Shown here: positions 45,791-61,100 of the stretch, one piece after another | Layout: each line of letters begins with the position of its first letter | How positions within the stretch are numbered: the first letter of the stretch is position 1 | Assembly (NCBI RefSeq): GCF_026151205.1 | Contig: NC_087080.1 | Coordinates: forward strand, 9,969,837-10,033,836 | Origin: Bolinopsis microptera | Lineage: Eukaryota > Ctenophora > Tentaculata > Lobata > Bolinopsidae | Direction of reading: 5' to 3' | Length of the DNA: 64,000 nucleotides | The notes under the pieces: generated by a model | Seen by the model: the letters and a program-made list of their open reading frames with translations, nothing else | The model's database searches: none | What the model was told of the DNA's origin: nothing | Made by a program: the position numbers and the translations under genes

Positions 45791-46719
45791 TTACATCACG
45801 CTTGCTTGATTGGGTGTAGCAGGTTGTGACGGTGTGTCCAATTGCCACGGACATGGTTGAACGTTGTTCAATATGGTGGATAGTTCTTCCTTTGCGTAAA
45901 CAAGATCTGGTGTCACAGTGTCATCAACGAGCTTACATAATCCGGCACCTATCATCCTTCAATACCGTTCCATAAAATATACTTCAAGCTTAGTCTGAAA
46001 TCATTATGGACACTTTTTGGTTATAAATATATTTGAACCTTATTTTCCAAAGTTCTCCAGTGAACAACACATGCTTAAATGGGCCATATTCTGATTTGAC
46101 CCATCTGTTTTGATTGTTGATGATAACTTGTTGCTTATCGTGATTAATATTCGAAAGTTTCTAATCAAATCTTTACAGTGCATCACATTTTGCTTCTTTC
46201 CCCGAGTGTTGTTGATAATTAATCAGTTTACTTGCTGTAACATCATCCTGCACGTTATAACTAAATCATGTTACCTAGTTCTGAGGGTATACGATATTAA
46301 TCTCTTTTTAGTGTCTTTACTCGAACATCATAAAGTGGCGAGCCAATCTTTCTACTCACCCACGGTTGACTTAGCCGAAATATTGGGAACCGTAATCGTG
46401 GGCGAAAAGATTCTAAATCTTGTAAGGACACCCTTCAAATCTTAGCACTCATACATAATTTATTATTCAATAGACTTTTCAGTTCACTCTAATGTAACTT
46501 ATTAAATAAATAAATAGCTTATATTCATATTAAATTTCTTGCATCAACATACCAATCAGATCCGAATTGATTGTATGTAACATCAAGAGAGATATGATTA
46601 ATCACCATTACAGACTGGTCTAGGTTTCTTTGAAAAGGTGACTGTTGACTGTTGGGGTCTATACCACGAGAGTTTCCAGGCACCCAACAATGCTCTAACC
46701 AGTCTACTGCACAGACAAT
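45791..46719 (-). CDS. Two exons of an unidentified protein
   Basis: The exon at 46719-46553 has a good acceptor (ctcattag) and donor (TG|GTATGT), and reads 55 codons (IVCAVDWLEHCWVPGNSRG... ending QFGSD) without a stop. A second stretch, 45956-45791, joins in phase (TG|G) to read MIGAGLCKLVDDTVTPDLVY, continues to QASVM and stops; its acceptor (tattgaag) is weak. Codon use and amino-acid make-up look coding. I do not recognise the family. A DWLEHCW stretch is faintly reminiscent of the tryptophan end of BRCT domains, but this is not enough to assign it. Upstream exons should lie above 46720; an open stretch at 46905-46780 is one candidate. Confidence 0.45.
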
Positions 46720-48290
46720 CTAATGAGAAAATTCATGCTCGATGAGTACCTCAAGCACACTGAATCTTACCACAATCATAACATGTTGAAGTGAAGAGTC
46801 GAGTCTTCATAAAAATCCCATATGAGAGGCAGGTTTAAAATATCTGATTCAGCTCCAATAGCTTGAGCAGATTCAGGAAGGTGTGAAAATACAGATAAAA
46901 AATCAAGCTAAGTTTGTCATGCAGCCCATGTCACAAAATTGTTCCTCAAATATTTTTCTGTATTCAGGCCACTAGAGTAAAACAAATTAGCAAAATAAAT
47001 TGTTTATTTCGATATTTTACATCTATATCGACATTACACCCGGCCCATGTATTGTCTGCCATTTTTAGGCAAAGGATTGGCATGACTGATCAATGAACCT
47101 GGTAGTTGGTACCCATTATTCATTAACCATGAAATTTATAAAAGTTTGTTTGGGACTTTTAATTCATCATCTCCAGTAATCTGTTGAAAAGCCAAACTCC
47201 CCTCAGCTCCTGGTCTTTTAATGGTGCTGCCCAATTTGCCATTTTCTCTTAGGACTCTATTTCTTATATTTGATCCTTCGAACAGCTGTTGAGCAATGAA
47301 ACGCAAACATAATCTTAGCAAACATAATCTTAGCAAAAAAAAGGACTCTATTTCTTGGTTGTTAGGCCTGATAATTTTTCGGAAAATGTTTGTGTTCCTT
47401 TATTACTTAACAGACCAAGGCACAATGAATTTTACCTTTCCTTCTGTAAATAAACAAAATTCTTTTGGGTTCTGGCCACATTTAATTTTAATCAGGAAAC
47501 ATAAACTATAGCCAATGTATCTGTTATTTTGTAAAATATATACTAGCAATGGTCCAGAGGTGCATCCAAAGAGTTTGTTGAAAGCTTACCTCCATACTTG
47601 GCTAGAGCTTCTGATTCGTCTCTCTCTAATTTATATGTATCAAGAACATAGCAGGCTAAAAGAGATAATTCTTTTAATTTCATACAAACTGATTTGCTCA
47701 GAGCCTAGTTGAAATATGATTTTATTCAATTTTAGGAATTTAGCCTTAATATTTAATCCATGAGCTATTTAATTTAAACTTTAGATCAAGTCTCACGGCA
47801 TTTCGACAATTTGACCACAGCAAGTCAGTTATTGAACATTGTTACGAACATATCTCATACTAACAAATAAAACTTCATTGTTATGTTACAATGTTCTCTT
47901 TCTCTGTTCGTTGTTTATCCTTAACCTGCGTCAATTGTTAGTATTTTACTTTACTTTGTGTAAATTTGACATCAGCATATTCGATATTGTATTGGTTGAA
48001 AACTAAACCTTTTTATTTTTGTGTTGTGAAAAACACATCTTTACTTACAAATCATTGTTTTACAGGTATGAAGGGTATGGCTATGTGGTAATATTACTCA
48101 ATGGATACAATTCATTTGCTTCTCTACATTCTTATTTTAACAGGTAATTTTAATCACTTTAATGGAGAAATGAAATATATTTTTACATGGTTTCACACTT
48201 AAATGATTCGTTTTTCAAAGTACTTAGATTTGCATACCTTCACAATACTTTATAGGAAACATGTTTCATATCAACTCATCGTGTCATACC
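46720..48290. other. Mostly unassigned; possible upstream exons
   Basis: The minus-strand ORF 47336-47136 (contains RNRVLRENGKLGSTIKRPGA) reads protein-like but has no splice context or known family. The rest is AT-rich with no clear feature. Confidence 0.3.
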
Positions 48291-51240
48291 AGCTCAGCAG
48301 TAGTTGAGATTGTATAAGAGCGTACAGTGCATTAACCAGCAACCTCTCCTGCTCACTGCTCCAGTAAACCACGTGACCTGCTTCAGGATGCCCCAAAACT
48401 CAGTAATTACTACGAGTTTCCTGGCCCAGTGTTTCGAGCTGCTCCTCACCAGACGCCAAGCTAGCCAATAGTGCACATCAGTCCTGTCACGTGACCACAG
48501 CCCCTCCAATCAGACACAGCCATTTAACTCATGCAGGAAGTAGTGAGATATCACGTGATATCTATCTTGCTCAGAGCTTTTCCTGCGGCTCTCTATACAA
48601 TAAACACTGGTGGTCAGCAGCATCAGACCCATCACGGCAATATCCTGTAATACACCCCTTATTATACACTGCCTTGTAGTCTTTATTTACAAATATGATG
48701 CAACATTATTGATCTCTCAAATTTTAAAACCCCGTCCTCGTCATCCAAGATGGTTGTTATATATTTTGTTAAAAGTCTGGAAAAATTTCAGACATAAGAA
48801 GACCCGTTTAACAGACACTGTTATTTCCCCTACTCTCAAATTAGATTACAATTGCAACTCGAACCCTCTTCATTATTGCGGTGCGTCAAAAGAGCTTGAA
48901 ATGGTGCAAACTGTGCAAAGGAAAAGAAAAATCAGTTCATATGGTGAACTTATATAATAGTTGTATCACATGCGCAAACTGAATAATGAAGTGTAACGGC
49001 TGGGCTTCTTCAATATACTCATCTACCGTTCATCTCGCAATGGAAAATGATCGTATGTATATTGTAGTAAAAAACACCAAGTTAATTATAGTTATAGCTC
49101 GTAACTGGCTGAACTCAGCTCCAGACGTTCTCAGCAGCTTCCAGTAATCAGGGGCATGTGACCGCCCAAATCCCTTGAGTAATACTCTGTTAAAACTTGT
49201 CTTTGAGTAAATATTTAATATGTACCCCGCCCTACGCGTATTTCTGTCCCTTTAAAAACTCGGAGCTACTTTTTACAAAACTTTCGTCAATGATAAATAT
49301 AGGTTGAGTCTTGATGATCAAAGTTACAACTTTCAGACGCTCATTATCTCATTAATGTTAAGATTGCAACACAATCCCACTTGAGTAAACTTTCTCGCGA
49401 TCACGTGGCCATTGTCAATTATTTTTGAGCTACTATCTCTTCAAACTGAACTTATCAATCTCCATGACATGCCGATTACCAGCTATTCTGCAGGAAGCGT
49501 TTTCGCGATCATTCCTCCGATATCACTGACATTCCTCCGATATCACTCACACGGAAAATTAATTAAACCATGATCCAGATTTCAGAGTGCACATAGTTAA
49601 ATTACAAACACATATCACCCGATCACCAGCATACTTTGCACACATTTACCAGCTTTTTAAACAAGTTTAACACATACTTTTAAAACTGCCCATTTTTCAG
49701 GGTACATAGTTTTAAGTCAATCAGATCTGTGCTCGTACGACGAGAGCACATCGTCACAGTATGTGAACTGTCTATCAATAACGCAGCTGCCGCCCTATGC
49801 TTGCGAGAGCAATGGCGGAGTCGAACCCAATTCTCATCAGATTCACATACTGGAAACAGATCTCGATCGCGTAAGTAACAGCAGAGTAACAACCTGTTTT
49901 CAAACTCCCCAACTTTATATTTTATCTACAATCCCAACCTTATCACATTAAACTTTGGGTATATAATGAATATTTCCCCAATCCCTTTCCCACCTTGTTG
50001 ATGAAACCCTTGGTAACAAGCCCCCTCTTCTTCCTTATTAATTACTGGACTTGATACGGAGCGTGTACACTGACTCGGAGTGACCCCAGGTTACCCGATA
50101 CAACGCATTCCCGCGCTCCCCCACCAACTTGTCCTTAGTTGAGTTGTATCTGATATCTTTTGTACCTGGAACTACTCGCTGCCAGTGGCAAATGATCTGT
50201 TACCTGTCACGTGGGCTATCGCGTGGCACGTGGGCTATCACGTGACACTGTATCCAATCAGTGTGGTGTAAATCTGTCACGTGACGTGATTTACCCAATT
50301 GGAGTGAGCATTTTCGTGTCATTGCGAATACTCTATTACCAACTGTATTCCGACGTGATTTGATGTGTTTTGATAGAAAGTTAATGAGTGCTGATATCAT
50401 GAATTGAAAAGAGATGGTAATTGCCCTAATTGGTTGATGCTGGTGGGATCCTACCTATAATAGGGCTAATATTACAGTGTTTCGCCGAATTACTCCGTTG
50501 AAAATGACTGCCGTCTGTAATTCTATACACAAACCCTTAACCATGATCTACTATCCAGTATCCATGTCACATTCCTACCAAGTACCAACATGCCATATTA
50601 ATATTAACCAATCCGCACGATAACTTGTAGTAAATAATATTATATCCCTGTACATACTACATACCATGAGGATTGACGAAAATAGTAGTGGGTGGGAGAA
50701 AAGAATATTCTATTTATAACTTACTGACAGCCAAGTAAAATAAATAACAAATGGTGCTGAGATGGCTCCGGAAATCTGGGCTCAGCTAATAATAACGAGG
50801 CTTCTGTAAATAAAGTTAAATAAAAAATTAAATAAGGGTTTTATAAATGAGAGTTCCATAGATCGGACACAGATAATTTGATAGGTAAAAGTTCGATTAA
50901 TAAAGGTGCAATAAATGTGTTCTCTATAATATATCAGGACTCAATAATTATTAAGTACTAATAAATTGAACTTAATAAATTAAGTGTTAATAAATTCAGA
51001 ATGAACTGATCAGGTGTTAACAAATCAAATTCAATAGATTAGTAAGTAGGATGATAACAAGTAACGAATAAGGATGTAAGAATGTGGCAGTTATTATTGT
51101 AAGGTAGAAGTTGTTCACTGAGAAACAGAGCATGTGCTGAGAAGGATTATTAGTTGTTCTCCTGTTAGTTAGGTATTGATAGCAAGCCTGACAAGTGTTC
51201 AACAACTACATTCTCAACAGCCTGCCACTTGTCAAGAGTA
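48290..51240. other. Non-coding, E-box and CCAAT-rich
   Basis: CACGTG sites occur near 48369, 48487, 48551, 49403 and repeatedly around 50210-50285, several within TCACGTGAC and near CCAAT/ATTGG boxes. No exon with convincing splice borders was found on either strand. AT-rich direct repeats (AATAAATT-type) fill 50800-51060. Confidence 0.4.
50200..50310. promoter_or_regulatory. Cluster of four CACGTG E-boxes with CCAAT boxes
   Basis: CACGTG occurs at about 50210, 50228, 50240 and 50279 within 80 bp, together with CCAATCA (50253) and CAATTGG (50296). TCACGTGAC is the palindromic site of bHLH-zip factors (USF/MITF/TFE type). Promoter function is inferred. Confidence 0.45.
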
Positions 51241-51241
51241 C

Positions 51242-52217
<976 letters not shown>

Positions 52218-52275
<58 letters not shown>

Positions 52276-52276
52276 G
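52218..52276. repeat. (GT)n microsatellite
   Basis: About 28 dinucleotide copies. Confidence 0.95.
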
Positions 52277-53510
52277 ATTAGCCTCTAAAAACAACTCGGT
52301 ACCATTTTCAAGGGTTTCCGATAAATACCCTGTTAAAACCACCCTTCATTAGTTCAGCTAAGTGATCACTTACTGTACAGCATGTTGGTCGAGTAACGTG
52401 GAAATGGGGAGGTAAGTCTAGTATAGTTGGGCTGTTAAGTGTGCGTGTGACCATGTTAATTAGACATGTGAACAGTGTTTTGGTTAAATACCTGTTAGAC
52501 TGTGTAATCAGTGTTAAACATGAGCAGACCATACCAGGTAACAGTGCGAAACTGGTTAGATATCGCTGTTTAAGGACCCCGTTTAAATTTTAAAACGTTG
52601 AGTGCCCACCCATTTCTCGACGGATTGTCGAAGGTTATATATTTAAAGGGCTATTCCCCAAAACAAATTTTTTCCAAATCGGGCAATATATACATGCCCA
52701 AAGCAGGCATTTTGTGATTTAGCGAGAATTTATTTTTGTTTTGACTACATTTATTGAGGTTGATACTTCTGCTGAGTTTTTCTTGTGATTAACTATCTAT
52801 GAATTGTAAATGTACAAATTGTGGTCCTTAAAGTGAGCCTGTAGATTGAGTAAATATCGGATGAACATTGAACTCAATTTAAAATGTACGATAACACTGT
52901 ACCGTGATAAAGAACTTTGTGTTCTTACGATCACCTACACAAATATATAATTCAGTTAACATCTACCTCAGTTAGAAATAGGACAATGATGAGTGTTATT
53001 GTCATTAAATTAGCTGTTCACTATAATGCACCTGAATACCTCACTATGTATTAGTGAGTATAAATTCGTGTAGATTCTAGAAAGTTTGAAACGTTTAAAA
53101 TTTCTAAGATGTTAACAAATTGGATCCATAAGATAATCACATAATATGTTGATCATTTGCAAGCCCTATAATCCTATAATCCTATAATCCTATAATTCTC
53201 AGTTTGGCCCTGGCAAAGTGCCATGTCAATTAGGGTAGTTAATATCTCATTAACTGATAAATCAGTACCAATACGTGCATATGCACGAGAGATTATGGTT
53301 AATTGACGAGGGCGGTGCCTAGGTTATAAATTTATAACGTTAATAATAAATTGAGAACGAGGTAAATGATATTATAAATATAATTCCTAAAATCGTGAGA
53401 TAAGAATAATAAATTGGTTCAATAATTAATTAAATTAATAAATTTATAGTTTTCCTAAAGCTATTGAGCTCTTTTTCTCTCGTCTATAAACAATAAACAT
53501 CAAAACTCTT
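52277..53510. other. Intergenic, no gene recognised
   Basis: An 8-bp repeat (CCTATAAT, four copies) lies at 53165-53196. The rest is AT-rich with no convincing ORF. Confidence 0.4.
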
Positions 53511-53516
53511 GTATCT

Positions 53517-54145
53517 TAATTCTCACTCAACGTTGCGCTTTATAAATATCAGCACTACTCTCGTATCTCACTCAACGTTGTGCTTTATAAACATCAGCAC
53601 TACTCTCGTTACAACTCACTCAACGTTGCGCTTTATAAACATCAGCACTACTATCGTATCTCACTCAACGTTGCGCTTTATAAACATCAGCACTACTCTC
53701 GTATCTCACTCAATGTTGCGCTTTATAAACATCAGCACTACTCTCGTATCTCACTCAATGTTGCGCTTTATAAACATCAGCACTACTCTCGTATCTCACT
53801 CAACGTTGCGCTTTATAAACATCAGCACTACTCTCGTATCTCACTCAATGTTGCGCTTTATAAACATCAGCACTACTCTCGTATCTCACTCAAGGTTGCG
53901 CTTTGTAAACATCAGCACTACTCTCGTATCTCACTCAATGTTGCGCTTTATAAACATCAGCACTACTCTCGTATCTCACTCAACGTTGCGCTTTATGAAC
54001 ATCAGCACTACTCTCGTATCTCACTCAACGTTGCGCTTTATAAACATCAGCAATACTCTCGTATCTCACTCAAGGTTGCGCTTTATGAACATCAGCACTA
54101 CTCTCGTATCTCACTCAACGTTGCGCTTTATAAACATCAGTACTT
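53517..54145. repeat. 45-bp minisatellite, about 14 copies
   Basis: The unit has CTCACTCAACGTTGCGCTTT followed by ATAAACATCAGCACTACTCTCGTAT split across it. Because 45 is a multiple of three, two plus-strand frames stay open (one reads SHSTLRFINISTTLV repeatedly). No start context, signal or splice support indicates coding. Confidence 0.92.
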
Positions 54146-55180
54146 GTGTATCGGCGCCGGAATTTTTGTTGCCCGTGCATCACTTCACTTATAACTTATG
54201 ATATATCAGTAAGTTTGGCGTATAAGTGACAGGGAAATGTGTTGTTAACAAGCCCTGAAGCTTCTTCCCTTGTCAATATCCTGTCATTACAAATAATGCA
54301 AAATAATTTATGAATTAATGTGATCTGACGTATAAAATATGCACGGGATTTTATGCGTGCTATGTATGAAGATGCTGTGTGGGGGGTCACGTGCACAAGT
54401 AGGGTGCCATGCATCGTTTAAAAACACAAATCAGCGTCCCCGTGTGTTAGAACTATGTGGACTGTTGGCCAGAACCTGGTAAATTGTTTCGCGATAGAGT
54501 ACTAGTGGATCAGAGATATTTGTTGGGGTGGAGATGTGAGAGTGATTAAGAGTGTTTAAAAACCATGATTAAAGCACTTGACGTTAATTTAGATATTACT
54601 GGATATTGGGACTAGCGCGGTCACCTTATACCTTGTCATCTCTTATTGTACACTGACCTACAACGTGTACGCCGTTGTATCAAGTACGCATTTTTCGAAT
54701 TCCTGATCGAATCGGTCCAGTAAGTTTTTATTTGGGGTGGAACAATCATTAAAATCACGTTGCAATATCACAAGAATCAAGATAATCAAGTTCTAGCCTC
54801 ATACAACAGGTGTTTAAATAACACGATTACCGTTCAATCAAACAAGCCGCTAATCAAGTGTGCGATTTTAACACATGTCTCTAATTAAACTATGTAATTT
54901 ACTTTAAGTCAAAGGTTTAAGAAATAGAATAGGGATAATATGTTATATCAGGATATTGTTTACCCTCGGAATGATAAACGCACACCACAAAACAGAAAAT
55001 AAAACAGTAACAGATCACAAAGATTCTCGCTATTTCTCCTGGACTCTTATTTACTGATCTTGTGCAATCAAACAATTTCCCCCCAAGAGACCCCTTCCCC
55101 AGTCCCCTGTAGCGAATTGCCGAGTTATGATCAAATACTAGAACAACATTTTAACTGATTTCTAACATTCCACCTTTCAG
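54146..55180. other. Upstream of the betaglycan-like exon, no exon recognised
   Basis: It may be intron or 5' region of the next gene. A CACGTG site lies at 54388. The polypyrimidine tract and acceptor of the next exon occupy 55160-55180. Confidence 0.4.
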
Positions 55181-58100
55181 ATGGAGTCGTATAACGCCTC
55201 AACTCCGCCGGAGATAATAGTGGTTATAAAGCCGTGGAAAGGGTTAATTCCCGACACTTCTCAGACCATCGTGTTGGTGTTCCACGCTTTTGAACCTGTA
55301 ATCTGGAAGGTGTTCAGCGAACACTTTCCTGTGGGAACCAACTTTATTATAAAGGTTTGTAGCCGCTCTGAGAAATAGTGAAACTTTTGTATCCGTGAGA
55401 TTGACGTTTCTAATTGTTATTTCCCCTGATTTTGGGTTGCGAAATGTGGGAATGTTTGGACAAGCTCCTCAGTCCCTGTGTTCGGCGACATGCTGGATAC
55501 CCTGAAATCAACCCGCTAACTGTTGTAACTACGACTGCTTTACACCACGGGCAGTTTCCGTTACCTGGCAATGTAATCACGAAGTTGTGCCTAGGCCGGA
55601 AGTTTGCCGGAAGTCGGGACCAGCTCACGGCCCTAGTGGGCTAAAGGTCCGCAGAACCGCTAATTGTTTCCATTACTGACCTCCAGTCCCTCGCGGGGAC
55701 CGGTTGAAGTTTTGAAACTATAATTACATGTCGTTATAGGATTGGTGAAGTGAATGAGAGGAGTGTTGATAGTTGTGCACCAGTCCTCTAGTAACATTAT
55801 TTATAGTTTGTCGGTTCTCATCAAATACTATTAAATCTTCCTGTTGGCGTGCAGTCAACTATTTTCTCTGTATTTCAGTCCCTTTAATATATTAATAAGC
55901 CTTTTATCAGAATCATTGCAAACCCTTTGGACTTCTATGTAAACACAGCAAACATGGCATTAAATCAATTTACGGATTAAGGATTCTTTGCAAGTGAGCT
56001 AATGGACACGAAGATAAGTTAGTGAGGGGAAAACCGATACGGTTAGAGGGGCAGAGTGCCGACCCGGCGCTCCTCAGCTAATACATATCTCCCACTCATT
56101 GGTCGTGCTGGTCACATATCGGTCACATGATGGGTCACATGACCGTCCTTGTGACCTTGTTGGGGGTGTCACTGTGTCCTGTTGACACACAAGGTGATTG
56201 ACACTGGGTCACCTCTCACTAAATTATCAACCTCTCACTCTCAGTCAATTCATTAGCCTATCCCAGGCAGGGCATGGCTATGTAGTTGGAACTGACCTGG
56301 TAATCTATTTTACGATTTACAGATCCTACTAAACTCCAATTACAATTAGTGAGCAGCTCACTGGAGCCCCTTAAAAATCTCATTAGTGCACCTCCAAGTT
56401 CGGAGCGGCTCATTAAGAACGGGGCGGTTCGATTGTTAAATGTTAATGAGGTGGTATCTTCCCGGCCTCGTCTTGAGGAGCCAGAGTTGCAGCCAGGGTT
56501 GCGATCAGTGGGCCGGATTCGTGGCCAGGATTCGTGCAAGTGACCAGGGCGCGAGAACCGAGTATAGTCAAACAGGAGCCCATTCCAGTGGCTTGTTTGT
56601 TGGAATAGATTATAGATCCTGAGTCCCTTTCCAATTTTCTCAAACATTTATGAAAAGGGTAGTTGGGATATAACATACCGGATACAACATACTCAGTTAG
56701 TTGGGCTACTTATGTAAAACCATCATTAGTAATCCTAAGATAATCTAAATTATCCGTAACTGAATTACATTGTGTTTAGCCCGCAAATTGCTGAGAAAAT
56801 TCCCGGTACGTTAGCCGTAACAAGTGACTCAAATCCTCAAAGACTAGACCAAGTTTAAACTTTCAAAAATAAGTTTCAATTATGTCATCAACCCCCTGGA
56901 TCCGCCCTTATCCGTCTTTAGTTGCCACACAATATATCTCTTTGAAGTGATTCAACGGACACTGCTGTTTACAACAGCGTGTGACCGGACTTTGGGAATC
57001 TGAATCTCTGACAAACAATAAGCTTGCTCAAAAGCAGCTCAGCTCTCCTTCAGAGAGAGAGAATCTTGTCAAAGGACTCCTGCCGACACATTCTTGTTGT
57101 TCTGAACTAAATTATCCGGACCAAAACGTGTCTTGTCGACTCCTGCTGACTCTAAGTATATATTATATTTATTAACTCAATTAAAATGACGAAGCTGCGG
57201 ATGTAGCTGTGCAGTGCTTGGTACCTCTACCGAGTCGTCACACTCCCTCCCTCCCTCTATCCTCCCTCTCGCTTGTGGTATCCGCAACTAATTGGAGTCT
57301 TGACCCTGTGTCACGAACTCGCTGACTCGAGTGGTGCCGGGAGGTGGGAACCACGTTTTGCAGGACATTGCGCTCCACCTGACCGAGCAAGTAAGAGTCG
57401 TGCCGTGCTTAACTCCGGGCCGGCTTTATCAGAGTTTCACAGCCAGTATCCTCCAACTGGGTTTAAATGTATTTTGTATCAGCGTGCGCGTGGACGTCAA
57501 ATGCATTATCATAATTAATGTTATGCATATTGCGGATAAATTATGCTTACATATGCTATTATTATATATGTTAAGTGCAATTATCAAGGAGCTCGCTTTC
57601 TCAACATGTCAAGGTTGGATATATGATCCTCTTGACTCCACGTTCAAGCAATAGCGGTCTTGAATAAAACAGGATCCCAGAACCCTGTACGCTGTATATA
57701 TTCATTTGAAGGGCCCAGAATAATGAGTTAAATGTTTTAATTACCGATCCCAGTGCCCAAATTCGTGTCATTATATAATATATACTGGCCCCTTCGTGAA
57801 TTTTAACATCCTTAATTTTCATAATACAAATTCCCATAGATCACAATTTAATGCGCAAGAAAGGTCCCTACCTGCAACACACACAGGGCTAATAAAAGCT
57901 CGGAATAATTGTAATGTAGAGGAGGAATACCTGAGATTGGTCAATAAGGAGGAGGAGGAGGAGGAGGCCCCACATTATGACCCTCAATATATACTGATAA
58001 TTATAAATTGTGGAGAGTGTCATACAGTGCAACAAGTCCTCTCCTGATGAGATGTTGCACAGCAGAGCTCGTTACATTGTACCGTCTGTGAGGCAGATGT

Positions 58101-61100
58101 CCATTGTGTCTGCCAGCTCTGTCACTAAATTTAAATCACCGGCAACTCAAGGATTGCGTGTGTGTGTGTGTGTGTGTTTGCGAGTGCGTGTGTGTGTGTG
58201 TGTGTGAGATGTAATGTTGCTGCCTGGGTTTTGAACATCACTCTCAAAAACTTCTCCGGATTTGACACTGCTGGCATCATGTTCACATAACACTCGTTTT
58301 TACACGCACTTCTACACTCGGTGTAGATTTACCCTGCACTCACTCTTGAAGTAAAGTGAACGGGGTAGGGCAGGGATTAGCAAACGAGACAAGGCTGGCC
58401 CAGCAGGAATTATTATTGTGGTTTGCAGGTCTAATATCCAGTGTATATGTTGTGTACGTGCCTCCAAGATCCTGTCAAAGTCTCGGGATATACCCAGGGT
58501 ACAGAACGTGTTTCATGACGTTTACACGACGTGTTTCATAATCATAATGATCCAAGGTATGTTGTTTAACATTCCATTTTTAGATAAATGTTTAAGTGGT
58601 CTCCTGTCTCTCCTCTGTATCTGATAGTACAGGATGTACGTAGTTCATGTTACTTAATCTTGACAAATTTCATCCCTACCCCAAACGTATATATAATATC
58701 TAGGGGTGTTAAGGGGTTCTCGTGACATAAGAAATCCCTGGTATTTGGTATCTTGTTAAATGTGTAAGTCCTCAAAATACTGTAAGTAGATATAGAGATG
58801 ATCGTGTTGGCGGTATCCAGATCTAGTCCCTGATTGAAGAACCTCTTTCCAAGTAATTTCATAGTTAGACAGAGAGGTAGTTAAAATGACGTCACGTCCC
58901 ATAATTCTACCCTCCAAATCACCGAGCTGTCTCCCTCACGTTGCTTCTAAGCAATTGCAGTCCAAACACCATGAAATTCTAAATCTAATATCATCAGACA
59001 TTTTATTGCATTTCCAGCGTACTTCATGACACATCTCGAGGATCTCCAAATTTACATAAGAATTCCAGCTGCGATTGGTCAGAAGTTGATCACGTGACAC
59101 CAGTTTATATCTCCCATTGGTCAGAACCTGCCCACGTGCTCCCATGCAAGTTCTCCGATTGGATCACTGCCAGGCACGTGCAGAGCGATCCTGCTTGTGT
59201 TTGTGTGTGTGCTAAGTCGGGCCGAGTGCCCCCTCCTCATTGGCTGTGAAATTGATATATTTAACACGACGAGAGTTACTTTGCGGTTCACGATCTTTCT
59301 CTCTCTGTTCGGCAAAGTGCATGCTAAAAGACAAAGCGTGTGACCTCAGTTCAAAGGAGCTAGAGGTGTTTTCCGGACCCTCTTTTAAAGAATTCGTGAC
59401 TTTTAAAGTCTTCTTTAATTACACGAGCTAGTGGGACTAGCGGTGGCTTGTACTTACCCCTGATGTAATTGTTATTTTAAAACTAGCTCTCCTCGAAATT
59501 TAGGATGCTATTAAAAGAGTTAAAATACTTTCTTGTGTCCACTGATTCTTAAGAAGCCGTCATAAATATTTAATCTAAATAGAATACCGCTTTTACCTAT
59601 TAACTCTCAAAGGCTTCGCCCGCCAAGCGAATCTGCATACTTTCTGTTAACTTACTCCTAATTCACCCTGTGTAAACATGGGTATCAGCCCTGAAGGATG
59701 GAATGTAAAAATTCAATCTCCCACTTTGCCCCTGCGATTGGGCAGTCTGAGACTAAGCAGACCGGACTTCATTTTTGTCTGAAGCTCTCAAGTGAGGTGT
59801 CTCTCCCCTGATCTATTTCCTCTGGCTGCCCCTTATCGTACCCTTATTACCGGGCCCGGATCCGCATCAAAACTGCTATTATTGATTTTAAAAACATGGC
59901 ACTAATTCTTGTTACCGCAAAAATTATTTTTTCCGTGTTGATTGTAATTCTATGAAAGGCTCAAGCTTGACTGGTATGAAGGGGTGTAAAGTGATTGTTT
60001 GTTGACCAACAAGCAGATATAAAGAGAGAGGAGAGAGAGCGGCCGGACTTTCTATTAGACCTTGTCCGGTTCCAGGTACCAGTACATTACCAAAATATCA
60101 TGAGCAAAGGTCCCGGAAACAAGCTTAAAATGACGGTGATAATGAAGGTGTATCTAGTGTAGGCTCTTAACTAAATTCCTTATCGGTGACAAATAAGGTG
60201 GATATTGAGATTTCAGCTGAACATGCATTACTTACTAAATACCCACGTCATTAGCTACGAAATGAGATTCAAGATGCGAACTTAAGTACAAGTTTTTCAG
60301 GGTGTGTAGCTACGTCACAAACTTTAAAAACATTGCCCAACTGAAGAGAGTTTGTACCATGAGATCCTAATCTGCAACACCACTCCAGCCGCTCTAACTC
60401 AGACAAATCTGTCAATGATAAGACACACATAATTTGTAATCAATTGTAGCATTGTCTCCCCCATAATAGCAAATATGTGCGCCCCTGTGCTGCTGCCTCT
60501 TGGTCATTATGAGCTGGTTTTGACCCCATTCTACAAGGCTCTCCATGTCGCCAATTTTCCATTGTAATTGAAAGTTTGGAGAATGCGTCATAACACGTTA
60601 TGCCCAAATAAGGAGTGCCCTTATGCCCGTAAAGGATGTCACGTGACGAGCTGCTATGGTGCCGGTTTGTCAATGGAACAGATTAGCTACGCTATAAATT
60701 ATTCTAATAATGTGGCCGCTTCACTGGGTTATGTTGCAACATGGTCACGGCGCCCATCTCCCTCACTAAGAGGTTATTGTAATGGAGATGTAGAGCTCTG
60801 CTATGCGAACATTCAGAAGGATCAAACCTGATGAGGATTGTAACGAACTATGCTCCTAGATGAGATATGTTGTATGTTGTAATAAAGAAAACAGTGTACA
60901 ATACACTGTGTAACACCTCTAGCCCAGTGTATACTGGGAGATAGCTGCAGTGGAATGGACTGTATTTTTAGGGTTGCTGCTACCCACACACATTACAGGG
61001 ACCCGGCCAGATAGAATGTACATGCCTGCGGTAAAGGGCAAGCTTGTAGCTTACCAAGTCCTGTTTAAAGTTGTAATGTTGCTATCATCGGGCTTGTTCG

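Noticed and set aside
46110-46445. 111-codon plus-strand ORF
   Set aside because: Hydrophobic AT-rich composition and no domain or splice context; it lies between minus-strand exons.
53509-54201. 230-codon plus-strand ORF
   Set aside because: It is entirely the 45-bp minisatellite, two frames are equally open, and there is no signal, splice or domain support.
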